This document shows, piece by piece, positions 25,518 to 35,050 of a stretch of DNA of 64,000 nt. The stretch covers positions 28,228 through 92,227 of the forward strand of contig NZ_CAUPZS010000016.1 of the NCBI RefSeq assembly GCF_963515715.1, read 5' to 3'. The stretch's first letter is position 1; each line of letters begins with the position of its first letter. The translations under genes were made by a program, and so were the position numbers. The notes under the pieces were generated by a model. The model was not told the DNA's origin. It worked only from the letters and a program-made list of their open reading frames with translations, and ran no database searches. The DNA comes from Clostridium_AW sp963515715 (GTDB taxonomy: Bacteria; Bacillota; Clostridia; Clostridiales; Clostridiaceae).

Positions 25518-28340
25518 ATGATAAATAAAATTGTTATAAAAGGAGCAAAGGTAAATAATTTAAAGAATGTAGATTTAGAAATACCTAGAGATAAATTTGT
25601 GGTGTTCACAGGTCTATCTGGGTCGGGAAAATCATCATTAGCTTTTGACACACTATATGCAGAGGGACAAAGAAGATATGTAGAATCCCTATCCGCTTAT
25701 GCTAGACAATTTTTAGGACAGATGGATAAACCAGACGTAGAATATATCGAAGGATTATCTCCAGCTATATCAATAGATCAAAAGACTACGGGAAGAAATC
25801 CTCGTTCTACAGTAGGAACTGTTACTGAAATATATGACTATTTAAGATTGCTTTATGCCAGAATAGGAATTCCACATTGTCCTAAATGTGGTAAGGAAAT
25901 AAAGCAACAGACAGTAGATCAGATGGTAGATAAAATATTAGAATTACCGGAGAGAACTAGAATACAGATATTATCTCCAATAATAAGTGGAAGAAAAGGA
26001 GAACACACAAAGGTAATTGAAAACATTAAAAAAAATGGATATATAAGAGCTAGAATAGATGGAGCTACAGTAGATTTAGAAGATGAAGAAATAAAATTAG
26101 AAAAGAATAAAAAGCATACTATCGAAGCGGTTATAGACAGATTGATAATTAAAGATGACATAAAAAGTAGACTGTCTGACTCCATAGAAACAGCGTTAAA
26201 ACTATCAGAGGGTATTGTGGTTATTAACGTATTGGATGGAGAAGATATGCTATTTAGTGAAAATTTTGCTTGTGTAGAATGCGGCATAAGTATAGGAGAG
26301 ATAGCTCCAAGATTATTTTCATTTAACTCTCCTTTTGGTAAATGTGATCATTGTGATGGATTAGGAACTCTTTTAGAAATAGATGAAGACTTAGTCATTC
26401 CAGATAGAAGTAAGAGTATAATGGAAGGTGCTGTATTGCCATGGGGAAATGGATCCTTAAAAGAGGATTCATGGACGTATAGTATACTAACAGCTCTATC
26501 AAAGGAATATAATTTTACCTTAGATGCTCCTATAAAGGATTTAGAACCTAAGATAGTAGATATTTTACTTTATGGATTAAAAGGAGATAGAATTAAGGTA
26601 AAATACGAAAAAGAAAATAGGATTTCAGAATTTAACCATGCATACGAAGGGGTTATAAATAATTTGAAGAGAAGATATTTTGAAACAAATTCAGATTATA
26701 TAAAAGAAGAAGTGGAATCCTATATGAGCAATAATCCGTGTCCAAAATGTGGTGGAGCTAGACTAAAACCGGAAGCTTTAGCTGCAACAGTAGGAGATAA
26801 GAATATATATGAATTTTGCGCTTTGTCTATCAAGGAGGAATTAAAATTCATTAATAGCGTTAAACTCTCCGAAAAAGAACAAATAATAAGTAATCAAGTA
26901 CTGAAGGAAATAAAGAGTAGGTTAAATTTTTTAATAGATGTAGGATTAGACTATTTAAATCTATCCAGAACAGCAGGAACTCTTTCTGGAGGAGAAGCTC
27001 AGAGAATTAGACTAGCTACTCAAATAGGCTCAAGCTTAGTAGGGGTTTTATATATACTAGATGAGCCAAGTATAGGACTTCATCAAAGGGATAATGATAG
27101 ATTAATTGCTACTTTAAAGCATTTAAAAAGCTTAGGAAATACTTTAATAGTAGTAGAGCATGATGAAGATACTATAAGAGAGGCGGATTTTATAGTGGAT
27201 ATTGGCCCAGGAGCAGGAGAACATGGTGGAGAAGTAATAGCAGCTGGTCCTTTAGAGGAAGTTATTAATAATGAAAGGTCTATTACAGGGCAATATCTAA
27301 GTGGAAGAAAAAGAATTGAGATTCCAAAGGAAAGAAGAAAGTGTAATGGAAATTGGATTACTATAAAAGGAGCTAGGGAAAATAATTTAAAGAAAGTAGA
27401 TGCTAAATTTCCTTTAGGAGTATTTACTTCCGTTACAGGGGTATCCGGTTCCGGGAAAAGTACCTTAGTTAACGAAATACTATATAAGGGATTAAACAAA
27501 AAATTAAATGGATCAAAGGATAACCCAGGTATGCACAAGGATATTTTGGGTGTAGAGAATATAGATAAGATAATTAATATTGATCAGAGCCCTATAGGTA
27601 GAACACCGAGATCAAATCCTGCCACCTACACAGGAGTGTTTGATATAATAAGAGATGTTTTTTCAAATACTTCAGAATCTAAAATAAGAGGATATAAACC
27701 AGGAAGATTTAGCTTCAATGTTAAAGGTGGAAGATGTGAAGCTTGTAAGGGTGACGGTATAATAAAAATAGAAATGCAATTTCTGTCAGATGTTTATGTT
27801 CCTTGTGAAGTATGTAAAGGTAAAAGGTATAATAGAGAAACACTAGAGGTAAAATATAAAGGAAAAAATATTGACAATATATTAAATATGACTGTGGAAG
27901 AAGCTTTAGAGTTTTTTGAGAATATACCTAGAATTAAAAATAAACTTCAAACTCTAATGGATGTAGGTCTTGGATATATAAGGTTGGGTCAGCCTTCTAC
28001 TCAGTTATCTGGAGGAGAAGCCCAAAGAATTAAACTAGCTTACGAATTATCCAAAAGAAGCACAGGCAAAACTCTTTATATTCTCGATGAACCAACTACT
28101 GGCCTTCATATAGACGATGTGAATAGACTTATTTCTATATTGCATAGATTGGTAGATAGTGGAAATTCTATAGTGGTTATAGAACATAACTTAGATGTGA
28201 TAAAGTGTGCTGATTATATAATTGACTTAGGACCTGAAGGAGGAGATAAGGGGGGCACTATAATAGCTTATGGCACCCCAGAAGAAGTAAGTGATAATGT
28301 AAATTCTTACACAGGACATTACCTAAAAAAGATGTTATAA
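25518..28340 (+). CDS. uvrA: Excinuclease ABC subunit A
   Basis: A 940-residue DNA-damage sensor ATPase with two ABC modules (Walker A GLSGSGKSSLAF near 31 and GVSGSGKSTLVN near 640), two LSGGEAQRI(R/K)LA signatures and zinc fingers (CPKCGKEIK... at about 119, CEACKGDG near 738). The UvrA dimer with UvrB finds bulky lesions. All motifs are intact and the length is standard. A clear terminator follows, closing the ftsE-to-uvrA unit. Confidence 0.97.
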   Translation: MINKIVIKGAKVNNLKNVDLEIPRDKFVVFTGLSGSGKSSLAFDTLYAEGQRRYVESLSAYARQFLGQMDKPDVEYIEGLSPAISIDQKTTGRNPRSTVGTVTEIYDYLRLLYARIGIPHCPKCGKEIKQQTVDQMVDKILELPERTRIQILSPIISGRKGEHTKVIENIKKNGYIRARIDGATVDLEDEEIKLEKNKKHTIEAVIDRLIIKDDIKSRLSDSIETALKLSEGIVVINVLDGEDMLFSENFACVECGISIGEIAPRLFSFNSPFGKCDHCDGLGTLLEIDEDLVIPDRSKSIMEGAVLPWGNGSLKEDSWTYSILTALSKEYNFTLDAPIKDLEPKIVDILLYGLKGDRIKVKYEKENRISEFNHAYEGVINNLKRRYFETNSDYIKEEVESYMSNNPCPKCGGARLKPEALAATVGDKNIYEFCALSIKEELKFINSVKLSEKEQIISNQVLKEIKSRLNFLIDVGLDYLNLSRTAGTLSGGEAQRIRLATQIGSSLVGVLYILDEPSIGLHQRDNDRLIATLKHLKSLGNTLIVVEHDEDTIREADFIVDIGPGAGEHGGEVIAAGPLEEVINNERSITGQYLSGRKRIEIPKERRKCNGNWITIKGARENNLKKVDAKFPLGVFTSVTGVSGSGKSTLVNEILYKGLNKKLNGSKDNPGMHKDILGVENIDKIINIDQSPIGRTPRSNPATYTGVFDIIRDVFSNTSESKIRGYKPGRFSFNVKGGRCEACKGDGIIKIEMQFLSDVYVPCEVCKGKRYNRETLEVKYKGKNIDNILNMTVEEALEFFENIPRIKNKLQTLMDVGLGYIRLGQPSTQLSGGEAQRIKLAYELSKRSTGKTLYILDEPTTGLHIDDVNRLISILHRLVDSGNSIVVIEHNLDVIKCADYIIDLGPEGGDKGGTIIAYGTPEEVSDNVNSYTGHYLKKML

Positions 28341-28349
28341 TTTAATGTA

Positions 28350-28380
28350 GACTAGCATACAAACTATGCTAGTCTTTTCA
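28350..28380 (+). terminator. Intrinsic terminator after uvrA
   Basis: A perfect 10-bp stem GACTAGCATA / TATGCTAGTC with a 5-base loop and following TTTTC. Confidence 0.8.
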
Positions 28381-28415
28381 ATACATATCAATCCTAAAGT
28401 AAAGAAGGTGTTTCT

Positions 28416-28844
28416 ATGTTAATGGATAAAATAAGTTATGCATTTACCATATTCATTATAGCCATAATATATTTAATAATATGGACTTCTTTAAAGATAA
28501 TGAATAAGGATATGAAATCAACTGGAAGAAAAAATTCAGTTGGTAAGAATGCAGGGTTTGAGATAATTGAACCAGGAAATAGTTCTAATTTGAAAAAGGG
28601 TGGAGTTATTCCAATAAAAAGTGAAATAACCATAGGAAGAAAAGAAGGAAATACCTTCATATTAGATGATCCTTATATATCTTCATTCCATGCTAGAGTA
28701 TATATTAAAAATGATGATTATATAATTGAAGATTTGGATAGTACCAATGGGATACTTATAAATGGAGTTAGAATAGAAGAAAGAACTAGACTAAAAACTG
28801 GTGATATAATTAAGATTGGTAATACAATATTAAAATTTATATGA
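28416..28844 (+). CDS. FHA-domain membrane protein
   Basis: A 142-residue protein with one N-terminal membrane helix (about 8-24), a linker, and a forkhead-associated domain (about 62-140) with the hallmark residues: ITIGRKEGN, SSFHARVYI and DLDSTNGILINGVRI. FHA domains bind phosphothreonine, so it is probably a target or reader of a Ser/Thr kinase that lies outside the window. It overlaps or abuts an FtsW/RodA gene and a penicillin-binding protein gene, resembling the FHA-rodA-pbpA group of Actinobacteria, where phosphorylation controls wall synthesis. Confidence 0.88.
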   Translation: MLMDKISYAFTIFIIAIIYLIIWTSLKIMNKDMKSTGRKNSVGKNAGFEIIEPGNSSNLKKGGVIPIKSEITIGRKEGNTFILDDPYISSFHARVYIKNDDYIIEDLDSTNGILINGVRIEERTRLKTGDIIKIGNTILKFI

Positions 28845-28867
28845 TAAGGGTAGGAGGTTTAGATATT

Positions 28868-30073
28868 TTGCGTAGATTTAGAGAAGAAATTAAACTACTC
28901 CTTTATACATTTTTATTGTGTATTGCTGGATTTTTAAATTTAGCAATGTTAAAAGAACCCTTTGACAAAGGTGCTATAATTATGGCTATAATTATATGTG
29001 TTTTAGTAGGATACTCCTACTTTGTGGTGAGGAAGTTCTTTCCAAGGGGAGATAAATATATATTTATATATTCCAGTATATTGGCTGTTATAGGTTTAAT
29101 TGTGTTGTATAGAATAGATACTTCTGATGCCATAAAACAAATAATATGGTTTTCAATAGGAGTAATTTCGTTTATATTCATTGTGGTATTATTGCCTGAT
29201 TTGAAAAGATATAGCGGCTATAAGTATGTTTATATGGGAGCTACTATTTTTCTTATGTCATTAGGTACACTTTTTGGAAAGGAAGTATTCGGAGCAAAAA
29301 ACTGGATATCCATAGGAGGAATTTCCTTTCAACCTTCGGAGTTTGGTAAATTGTTTTTAGTAGCATATCTGGCTTCAGCTCTTAAGGACTATGAAAATTT
29401 TAAAGATTTAATTGAACCAGCGGTTATAGTTGCAATATCTTTAGGCTTTATGGTGCTTCAAAGAGATTTGGGAAGTGCCCTTATATTTTTCGGTATATCC
29501 GTAACTATGCTTTATATAACCACTTCTAAAATAAAATATGTAATTACATGTTTAGTGCTTTTTTTAGGAGGAGGATATATAAGTTATCTATTATTTGATC
29601 ACGTAAGATTAAGATTTCTAATATGGCAAAATCCTTGGCCTTATGCTACAGACAAGAGCTACCAAGTAGTTCAATCTATGTTAGCTATAGCAACGGGAGG
29701 ATTAACAGGAGTAGGTTTAGGAAACGGGTACCCTAAATATATTCCTGTTAATACTACGGATTTTATATTTTCAGTAATATGCGAGGAATTAGGCATACTC
29801 ACTGGATTTGCCTTAGTGCTTTTAAATTTTTTATTATTCTATAGGTGCATGAGAGCAGCTATTTATGCAGAGGATAAGTTTTCACAACTTGTTACGGTGG
29901 GTTTAAGTTCCATGATAGCTTGTCAGGTATTGGTTATTGTAGGTGGAGTAATGAACGCCATACCACTAACAGGAATTACGTTACCATTAGTAAGTTATGG
30001 AGGTAGCTCCATGTTGAGCACTTTCTTTGCACTTGGGGTAATTCAAAAAGTATCAGAAGAGGGTAGATATTAA
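28868..30073 (+). CDS. FtsW/RodA/SpoVE-family SEDS glycosyltransferase
   Basis: A polytopic protein of about 401 residues (ten or so segments) of the SEDS family, which polymerises peptidoglycan glycan strands. Hallmarks are FGAKNWISIGGISFQPSEFGK, written here in parts (residues 140-160 region), the VLQRDLGSALIFF motif carrying the essential Asp, and LPLVSYGGSSM near the end. The TTG at 28868 has AGGAGGT 9 bases upstream; the alternative ATG at 28841 overlaps the FHA stop (ATGA). The next gene, a transpeptidase, overlaps it by one base, the classic SEDS-PBP pair. Which of FtsW, RodA or SpoVE it equals cannot be decided. Confidence 0.9.
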   Translation: MRRFREEIKLLLYTFLLCIAGFLNLAMLKEPFDKGAIIMAIIICVLVGYSYFVVRKFFPRGDKYIFIYSSILAVIGLIVLYRIDTSDAIKQIIWFSIGVISFIFIVVLLPDLKRYSGYKYVYMGATIFLMSLGTLFGKEVFGAKNWISIGGISFQPSEFGKLFLVAYLASALKDYENFKDLIEPAVIVAISLGFMVLQRDLGSALIFFGISVTMLYITTSKIKYVITCLVLFLGGGYISYLLFDHVRLRFLIWQNPWPYATDKSYQVVQSMLAIATGGLTGVGLGNGYPKYIPVNTTDFIFSVICEELGILTGFALVLLNFLLFYRCMRAAIYAEDKFSQLVTVGLSSMIACQVLVIVGGVMNAIPLTGITLPLVSYGGSSMLSTFFALGVIQKVSEEGRY

Positions 30074-31503
30074 TGAAAAATATTTCGAATAATATTAAAA
30101 AAGTTACAATGGTTTTTCTAGTATGTTTTATAGCTCTTATATCATATATAACATACTTTGAAATAATTGTTGCTCCTAAAATTGTAGGGAGTCAATATAA
30201 TCAAAGAAGAATATGGGCTAAGAAAAATGAGGTTTTAAGAGGAAGCATATTTGATAGAAATATGAAGGTTTTAGCTAAAAGTACTAGAGTAGATAAAGAC
30301 CATCAAAAAAGAGAATATACTGAAGGGGCAATGTTTGCTCATCCTATAGGATATATAGATATCAGCTACGGACTTTCAGGAATAGAAAGAAGATATGATA
30401 AAGAATTATCTAGCGTAAGCATAAAAGATACCATATTTAAATTAATTGATATAAATAAAAATGATAAGGAAAAGTACGGAAGCAGTATTAAGACAACTTT
30501 GGATTATAACCTTCAAAAGTTAGGGTGGGATTTGTTAGGAGATAGAAAAGGATCTATAGTAGCAATGGACCCTAAGAGTGGCGAAATATTAGCACTTATT
30601 TCTAAACCTTCATTTAACCCTAACAACTTAGAAAGCACGTGGAAAGATATCGTAAATGATAAAAATAATCCGTTATTAAATAGAGCTACTTCAGGATTAT
30701 ATCCTCCAGGTTCTATATTTAAAGTGGTAACTGCGGTGAGTGCTCTTGAGAACATTACAGATGTGAATAATAGAGTTTTTGAGGACAGAGGTGTTTTGGT
30801 ATTTAATCCAAAAGAGTCCTTAAGAAATTATAATGGCGTAGTGTTAGGAGATATAAACTTGAAAGAAGCTACGGTTAACTCAAGTAATGTAGTTTATGGT
30901 ACATTAGGAATGGAGCTTGGCAATGACAAGCTAAAAAGTATAGCGGAAAAATTTTATTTTAATAAAAATATTCCTAGCGATGGGATAGTAATAGAAAATA
31001 GTAAATTTCCATCTATAAAGGATTATGAGGTAGGAAATTTAGCTCAAAGTGCTATAGGACAGTCATCTATACTTGCAACACCAATTCAGATGGCATTAGT
31101 TGCTAGTGCTATAGCCAATGATGGCGTTATGATGAAACCACATGTAGTTAAAGAAGTTTTAAATAACAAAGGAGACGTATTAGAAAAAATTAAGATGGAC
31201 TCCATTGGAAAGGTTACTTCAAAAGAAAATGCATCAATAATTAAAGATCATATGAAGGCAGTAGTGGAAAGAGGTACAGGAAAAGCAGCAGGAGTATATG
31301 GAATAGATGTGTGTGGTAAAACTGGTACGGCGGAACATTCAACAGGAGGAAGCAATAAAGAGCCTCATTCTTGGTTTATAGGCTTTGCTCCTCATGATAA
31401 CCCACAGATAGCTATAGCTGTTATAGTGGAAGAAGGCGGAGTAGGTGGTGGAATTGCATCAAGCATCGCCTCATCTATGTTCAAAGAGGCATTAGTTAAA
31501 TAA
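30073..31503 (+). CDS. Class B penicillin-binding protein (transpeptidase)
   Basis: A 476-residue transpeptidase with one N-terminal helix (about 11-32), a short dimerisation region and the catalytic domain: nucleophile motif SIFK in YPPGSIFKVVTAV (near 216), SSN in VNSSNVVYG (near 277) and KTG in CGKTGTAEH (near 415). It cross-links glycan strands made by the neighbouring SEDS protein, with which it shares one base. It is short for FtsI/PBP2 and closest in layout to PBPA-type proteins. Confidence 0.92.
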   Translation: MKNISNNIKKVTMVFLVCFIALISYITYFEIIVAPKIVGSQYNQRRIWAKKNEVLRGSIFDRNMKVLAKSTRVDKDHQKREYTEGAMFAHPIGYIDISYGLSGIERRYDKELSSVSIKDTIFKLIDINKNDKEKYGSSIKTTLDYNLQKLGWDLLGDRKGSIVAMDPKSGEILALISKPSFNPNNLESTWKDIVNDKNNPLLNRATSGLYPPGSIFKVVTAVSALENITDVNNRVFEDRGVLVFNPKESLRNYNGVVLGDINLKEATVNSSNVVYGTLGMELGNDKLKSIAEKFYFNKNIPSDGIVIENSKFPSIKDYEVGNLAQSAIGQSSILATPIQMALVASAIANDGVMMKPHVVKEVLNNKGDVLEKIKMDSIGKVTSKENASIIKDHMKAVVERGTGKAAGVYGIDVCGKTGTAEHSTGGSNKEPHSWFIGFAPHDNPQIAIAVIVEEGGVGGGIASSIASSMFKEALVK

Positions 31504-31525
31504 TTTCTAGAAGGTAGGGATTGTG

Positions 31526-32422
31526 TTGAAAATTAAAGATATAGAAGATTTAAAGAATGGAGAAAAGGTTCAATTTTACGCTCTTTTAAGTGATAAAAGA
31601 ACTGGGTGGAAAAAGGATGGAAGCCCTTATTTGTTGATAATAATTCAAGACAGTACAGGAACTTTAGCTTTCCCAATATGGGATAATTATGAAAAATACA
31701 ATTCGCTACTAGAGGTGAATTCTATAATAGAAGTGAAAGGTATTGTAACTAGATATAATGGAAGCATACAAATTAGAAATCCTATAATAGAAGGTACTGA
31801 TGAAGAAATAGACTATTCAGAGTTTGTACCTGTGTATACTATTCCAGAGGAGCTAATACAATATTTCAATGATGTAATAAGTAATTTGGAAGAGAAATAT
31901 AAAAAAATAGCCATAGGTGCTACGGGAGCATTTGGGTACAATAAAGAGAGATGGGACGCCTTTTCAAGCTGTGTAGCAGCAGAAAAATTTCATGGAAATA
32001 AAAGAGGGGGGCTGTTTCTTCATACTATAGGAGTCATGAAGGCAATAGAGGATATAACAACAAACTATATAACAAATCCATTTTATATGAGTGCTAAAGA
32101 TGTAATAAGTAAAGATAGATTAATGCTTAAAGCTATAGTGCATGACATTATGAAAACAAAAGAATATGATTATAAAGGTATAATCAGAAGAAAAGAAATG
32201 AAATTAGATCATATAGTACTAGGCGCTTCTTACATTAGGGAAATTAATATGGAGATGGGTAATCCTTTAGATGAAGAAGAGTTAGATGATATATGTTATT
32301 CAATATTAGCTCACCATGGAGAATTTGGAAATTTTGAACCAAAGGGTATAGAAGATATTTTACTAAATGTAGCGGATATTATAGACAGTCAAGTGGTAAA
32401 TGCTATAGAAAACAAAATATAG
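31526..32422 (+). CDS. OB-fold / HD-domain 3'-5' exoribonuclease (YhaM-like)
   Basis: A protein of about 298 residues with an OB nucleic-acid-binding fold at the N-terminus (about 12-90) and an HD phosphohydrolase domain (about 140-290; His in LFLHTIGVM, HD in KAIVHDIMKTKEY, and ILAHHGEF). This order matches YhaM, which trims RNA and DNA from the 3' end. The TTG at 31526 or the GTG three bases earlier could start it; AAGGTAGGG lies just upstream. It follows the PBP gene by about 20 bases. Confidence 0.85.
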   Translation: MKIKDIEDLKNGEKVQFYALLSDKRTGWKKDGSPYLLIIIQDSTGTLAFPIWDNYEKYNSLLEVNSIIEVKGIVTRYNGSIQIRNPIIEGTDEEIDYSEFVPVYTIPEELIQYFNDVISNLEEKYKKIAIGATGAFGYNKERWDAFSSCVAAEKFHGNKRGGLFLHTIGVMKAIEDITTNYITNPFYMSAKDVISKDRLMLKAIVHDIMKTKEYDYKGIIRRKEMKLDHIVLGASYIREINMEMGNPLDEEELDDICYSILAHHGEFGNFEPKGIEDILLNVADIIDSQVVNAIENKI

Positions 32423-32434
32423 TGGGGAGCTTAT

Positions 32435-33037
32435 ATGAAAGGTAAAACCCACATGGGAGTTGGATTATTAGCTGTAGTAGCTTTATATAATAAGCCCCTA
32501 ATAGAGTCGAATTTATGGGGGTTAGGAATAGTAACATTAGCCTCTCTATTACCAGATATAGATCATCCTAAAAGTGTAATAAACAAATATATACTTCCAT
32601 TTAAGAATAAAATGGCTAAAGCCACTTTATATATATGCTTAGGTATAGTTATAATGTGGTATAGCTATTTATATCAAGGAGGCTCATTTTTAACCTCTCT
32701 TGGAATAATATCCATATTAATCGGACTTTCCTCCCACAGAAATGGATTAACACATAGTTTAACAGGGATGATTATGTTTTCGTTTGTTGCAGCTTATCTA
32801 GGGAATATTTATAATATTGATGATGTAATTTATTATTTTATGATTGGATATGGACTACATTTACTTTGTGATATGGGGACAAACAGAGGAATACCTCTTT
32901 TCTATCCGTTTAAGACAAAAAATGTAAAGTTCCCATTTACGTTTAAAACTAATTCTAAAGTAGGAAATACAATAGAAGAACTTGTATTAATAATGGGATT
33001 AATATATACAGTATTTAAATTACCTAAATTGTTTTAG
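32435..33037 (+). CDS. YdjM/LexA-binding-type membrane metal-dependent hydrolase
   Basis: A 200-residue membrane protein of the DUF457/YdjM family, starting MKGKTHMGVG with the conserved His, and bearing LLPDIDHPKS, GLTHSLTG and HLLCDMGTNRGIP motifs that supply metal-ligand His and Asp residues. About four membrane segments. The family is SOS-linked in E. coli (YdjM), and here it lies directly before uvrC, but its reaction is unknown. Confidence 0.82.
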   Translation: MKGKTHMGVGLLAVVALYNKPLIESNLWGLGIVTLASLLPDIDHPKSVINKYILPFKNKMAKATLYICLGIVIMWYSYLYQGGSFLTSLGIISILIGLSSHRNGLTHSLTGMIMFSFVAAYLGNIYNIDDVIYYFMIGYGLHLLCDMGTNRGIPLFYPFKTKNVKFPFTFKTNSKVGNTIEELVLIMGLIYTVFKLPKLF

Positions 33038-33074
33038 GCATCTTAAATAGTAGAGATTAGAATGAGGAGAAGCT

Positions 33075-34940
33075 ATGTTTGATTTTGAATATCAATTAAA
33101 AGTACTTCCAGATAAACCTGGAGTCTACATAATGAAGAATGCTTTAGGAGAAATAATATATGTAGGTAAGGCAAAAGTTCTAAAGAATAGAGTTAGGCAG
33201 TATTTTCAAAATTCAAGGAATCATTCTGAAAAAGTAAAGGCTATGGTAAAAAATATAAGTGAATTTGAGTATATTATAACTGACTCTGAAATAGAAGCAT
33301 TAATATTAGAGTGCAATCTTATTAAAAAATATAGACCTAGATATAATATACTTTTAAAAGATGATAAAGGATATCCACATATAAAAATAACAGTGAATGA
33401 AGATTTTCCGAGAGTTTTTGTTACTAGAGTGGTAGCAAAAGATGGAGGTAAGTATTTCGGACCTTATACTGATGCTACAGCAGTATATGAAACCATAGAG
33501 CTTATAAAAAAAATATTTCCTGTTAGGACATGTAAAAAAAACATAAAGGAAGATGGAGTTAAAACAAGACCTTGTTTAAATTATCATATAGGACTCTGTA
33601 AAGCTCCTTGTGGCGGAAATATATCAAAAGAAGATTATAATAAAATAATAGAAGATATAATAGATTTATTATCAGGAAAAGATAAGAATATAACTCAAAA
33701 TATGAAGAAAGAAATGGAGGAAGCGGCTGAAGATTTAGAGTTTGAAAAAGCTGCTTCTCTAAGAGATAAGATATCCTCCGTAGAAAAGATAAGGGAGAAA
33801 CAAAAAATAATCACTGGAAATTACGAGAATGAAGATTTTATAAATGTTTTTAGTGATGAGAAAGATAGTTGTGTTCAAATATTTTTTTTAAGGGAAGGTA
33901 AAATAGTAGGTAGGGAGCACTTCATGCTTGAAAATACGTCAGGTATGGAAAATGGAGAAATCCTTCTAAACTTTGTAAAGAGTTTCTATGGAGGGACTGC
34001 TTTTGTACCGAAAAGTATATATATTACGAGTCTAGAAGACAAAGATTTGATTGAAGAATGGCTCACTATTAAAAGAGGTTCTAAAGTTTGGGTTAAAATT
34101 CCTCAAAAGGGAGAGAAGAAAAACATATTAGAATTAGTAGGGAAAAATGCTAAATTCACATTAGAACAATTTAAATTAAAAATATTACAAGATAAAGAAA
34201 TACACCACAATGCATTAAAAGAGTTAAAGGCTTTATTAGAATTAGAGGAAGTACCTATGAGGATAGAAGCCTATGATATATCAAACATACAAGGAGTAGA
34301 TTCTGTAGGTAGCATGGTGGTATTTGAAAATGGAAAGAGTAAAAATAGTGACTATAGAAGATTTAAAATAAATACTGTTATAGGCCCAAATGACTATGAT
34401 AGTATGAGAGAAGTGTTGACTCGTAGATTTGAGCATGGTTTAAAGGAAATAAAAGAAATTCAAGAAAGAAACATCGAATTAAGTTCGAGTAAGTTTTGTG
34501 TATTCCCAGATTTAATATTGATGGATGGAGGAAAGGGTCAAGTAAACATTGCATTAGAAGTTTTAGAAAAGCTAAACATACAAATACCTGTATGTGGAAT
34601 GGTAAAAGATGATAATCACAATACTAAAGGTCTAATATATAATAATAATGAGTTTATTTTAAAAGAAGGGTCTAATTTAAAGAAATTAATAGCTAGAATA
34701 CAAGATGAAGTTCACAGATTCGCTATAACTTATCATAGAACTTTAAGAGATAAAAGAGTTTTAAGATCTATATTAGACGAAATCCCTAATATAGGAGAGA
34801 AGAGAAGAAAAGAATTACTTAAGAAATTTGGTGGTGTAGAAAATATAAAAACAGCCAGCTATGATGAACTAGTAAGTACTCCTTCTATAGATAAAAAAGC
34901 AGCTCAAAGTATATTGGATTTTTTTAGAAAAGATGGATAA
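33075..34940 (+). CDS. uvrC: Excinuclease ABC subunit C
   Basis: A 621-residue dual-incision nuclease of nucleotide excision repair. The GIY-YIG domain (PGVYIMKNALGEIIYVGKA, about residues 15-33) makes the 3' cut, a UVR motif (about 205-240) binds UvrB, the RNase H-like domain (AYDISNIQG, LILMDGGKGQV) makes the 5' cut, and a helix-hairpin-helix pair ends the protein. All are intact. GAGGAG lies 7 bases upstream. It is separated from uvrBA by the wall-synthesis genes. Confidence 0.96.
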   Translation: MFDFEYQLKVLPDKPGVYIMKNALGEIIYVGKAKVLKNRVRQYFQNSRNHSEKVKAMVKNISEFEYIITDSEIEALILECNLIKKYRPRYNILLKDDKGYPHIKITVNEDFPRVFVTRVVAKDGGKYFGPYTDATAVYETIELIKKIFPVRTCKKNIKEDGVKTRPCLNYHIGLCKAPCGGNISKEDYNKIIEDIIDLLSGKDKNITQNMKKEMEEAAEDLEFEKAASLRDKISSVEKIREKQKIITGNYENEDFINVFSDEKDSCVQIFFLREGKIVGREHFMLENTSGMENGEILLNFVKSFYGGTAFVPKSIYITSLEDKDLIEEWLTIKRGSKVWVKIPQKGEKKNILELVGKNAKFTLEQFKLKILQDKEIHHNALKELKALLELEEVPMRIEAYDISNIQGVDSVGSMVVFENGKSKNSDYRRFKINTVIGPNDYDSMREVLTRRFEHGLKEIKEIQERNIELSSSKFCVFPDLILMDGGKGQVNIALEVLEKLNIQIPVCGMVKDDNHNTKGLIYNNNEFILKEGSNLKKLIARIQDEVHRFAITYHRTLRDKRVLRSILDEIPNIGEKRRKELLKKFGGVENIKTASYDELVSTPSIDKKAAQSILDFFRKDG

Positions 34941-34981
34941 CCGCTGAATATATGAGGTAAAAAATGACTAGAATATAAATA

Positions 34982-35010
34982 TTGATAAAGAAATTTTTAT
35001 ACATTATACT
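34982..35010 (+). promoter_or_regulatory. Promoter of murB
   Basis: TTGATA is followed after 17 bases by TATACT, about 40 bases before the murB start. Confidence 0.65.
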
Positions 35011-35050
35011 TATTAATGATACATAATAATCATTTCAAGGAGATAATAAT

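Noticed and set aside
27083..27538. 151-codon minus-strand frame inside uvrA
   Set aside because: Overlaps a fully intact uvrA; no support for translation.
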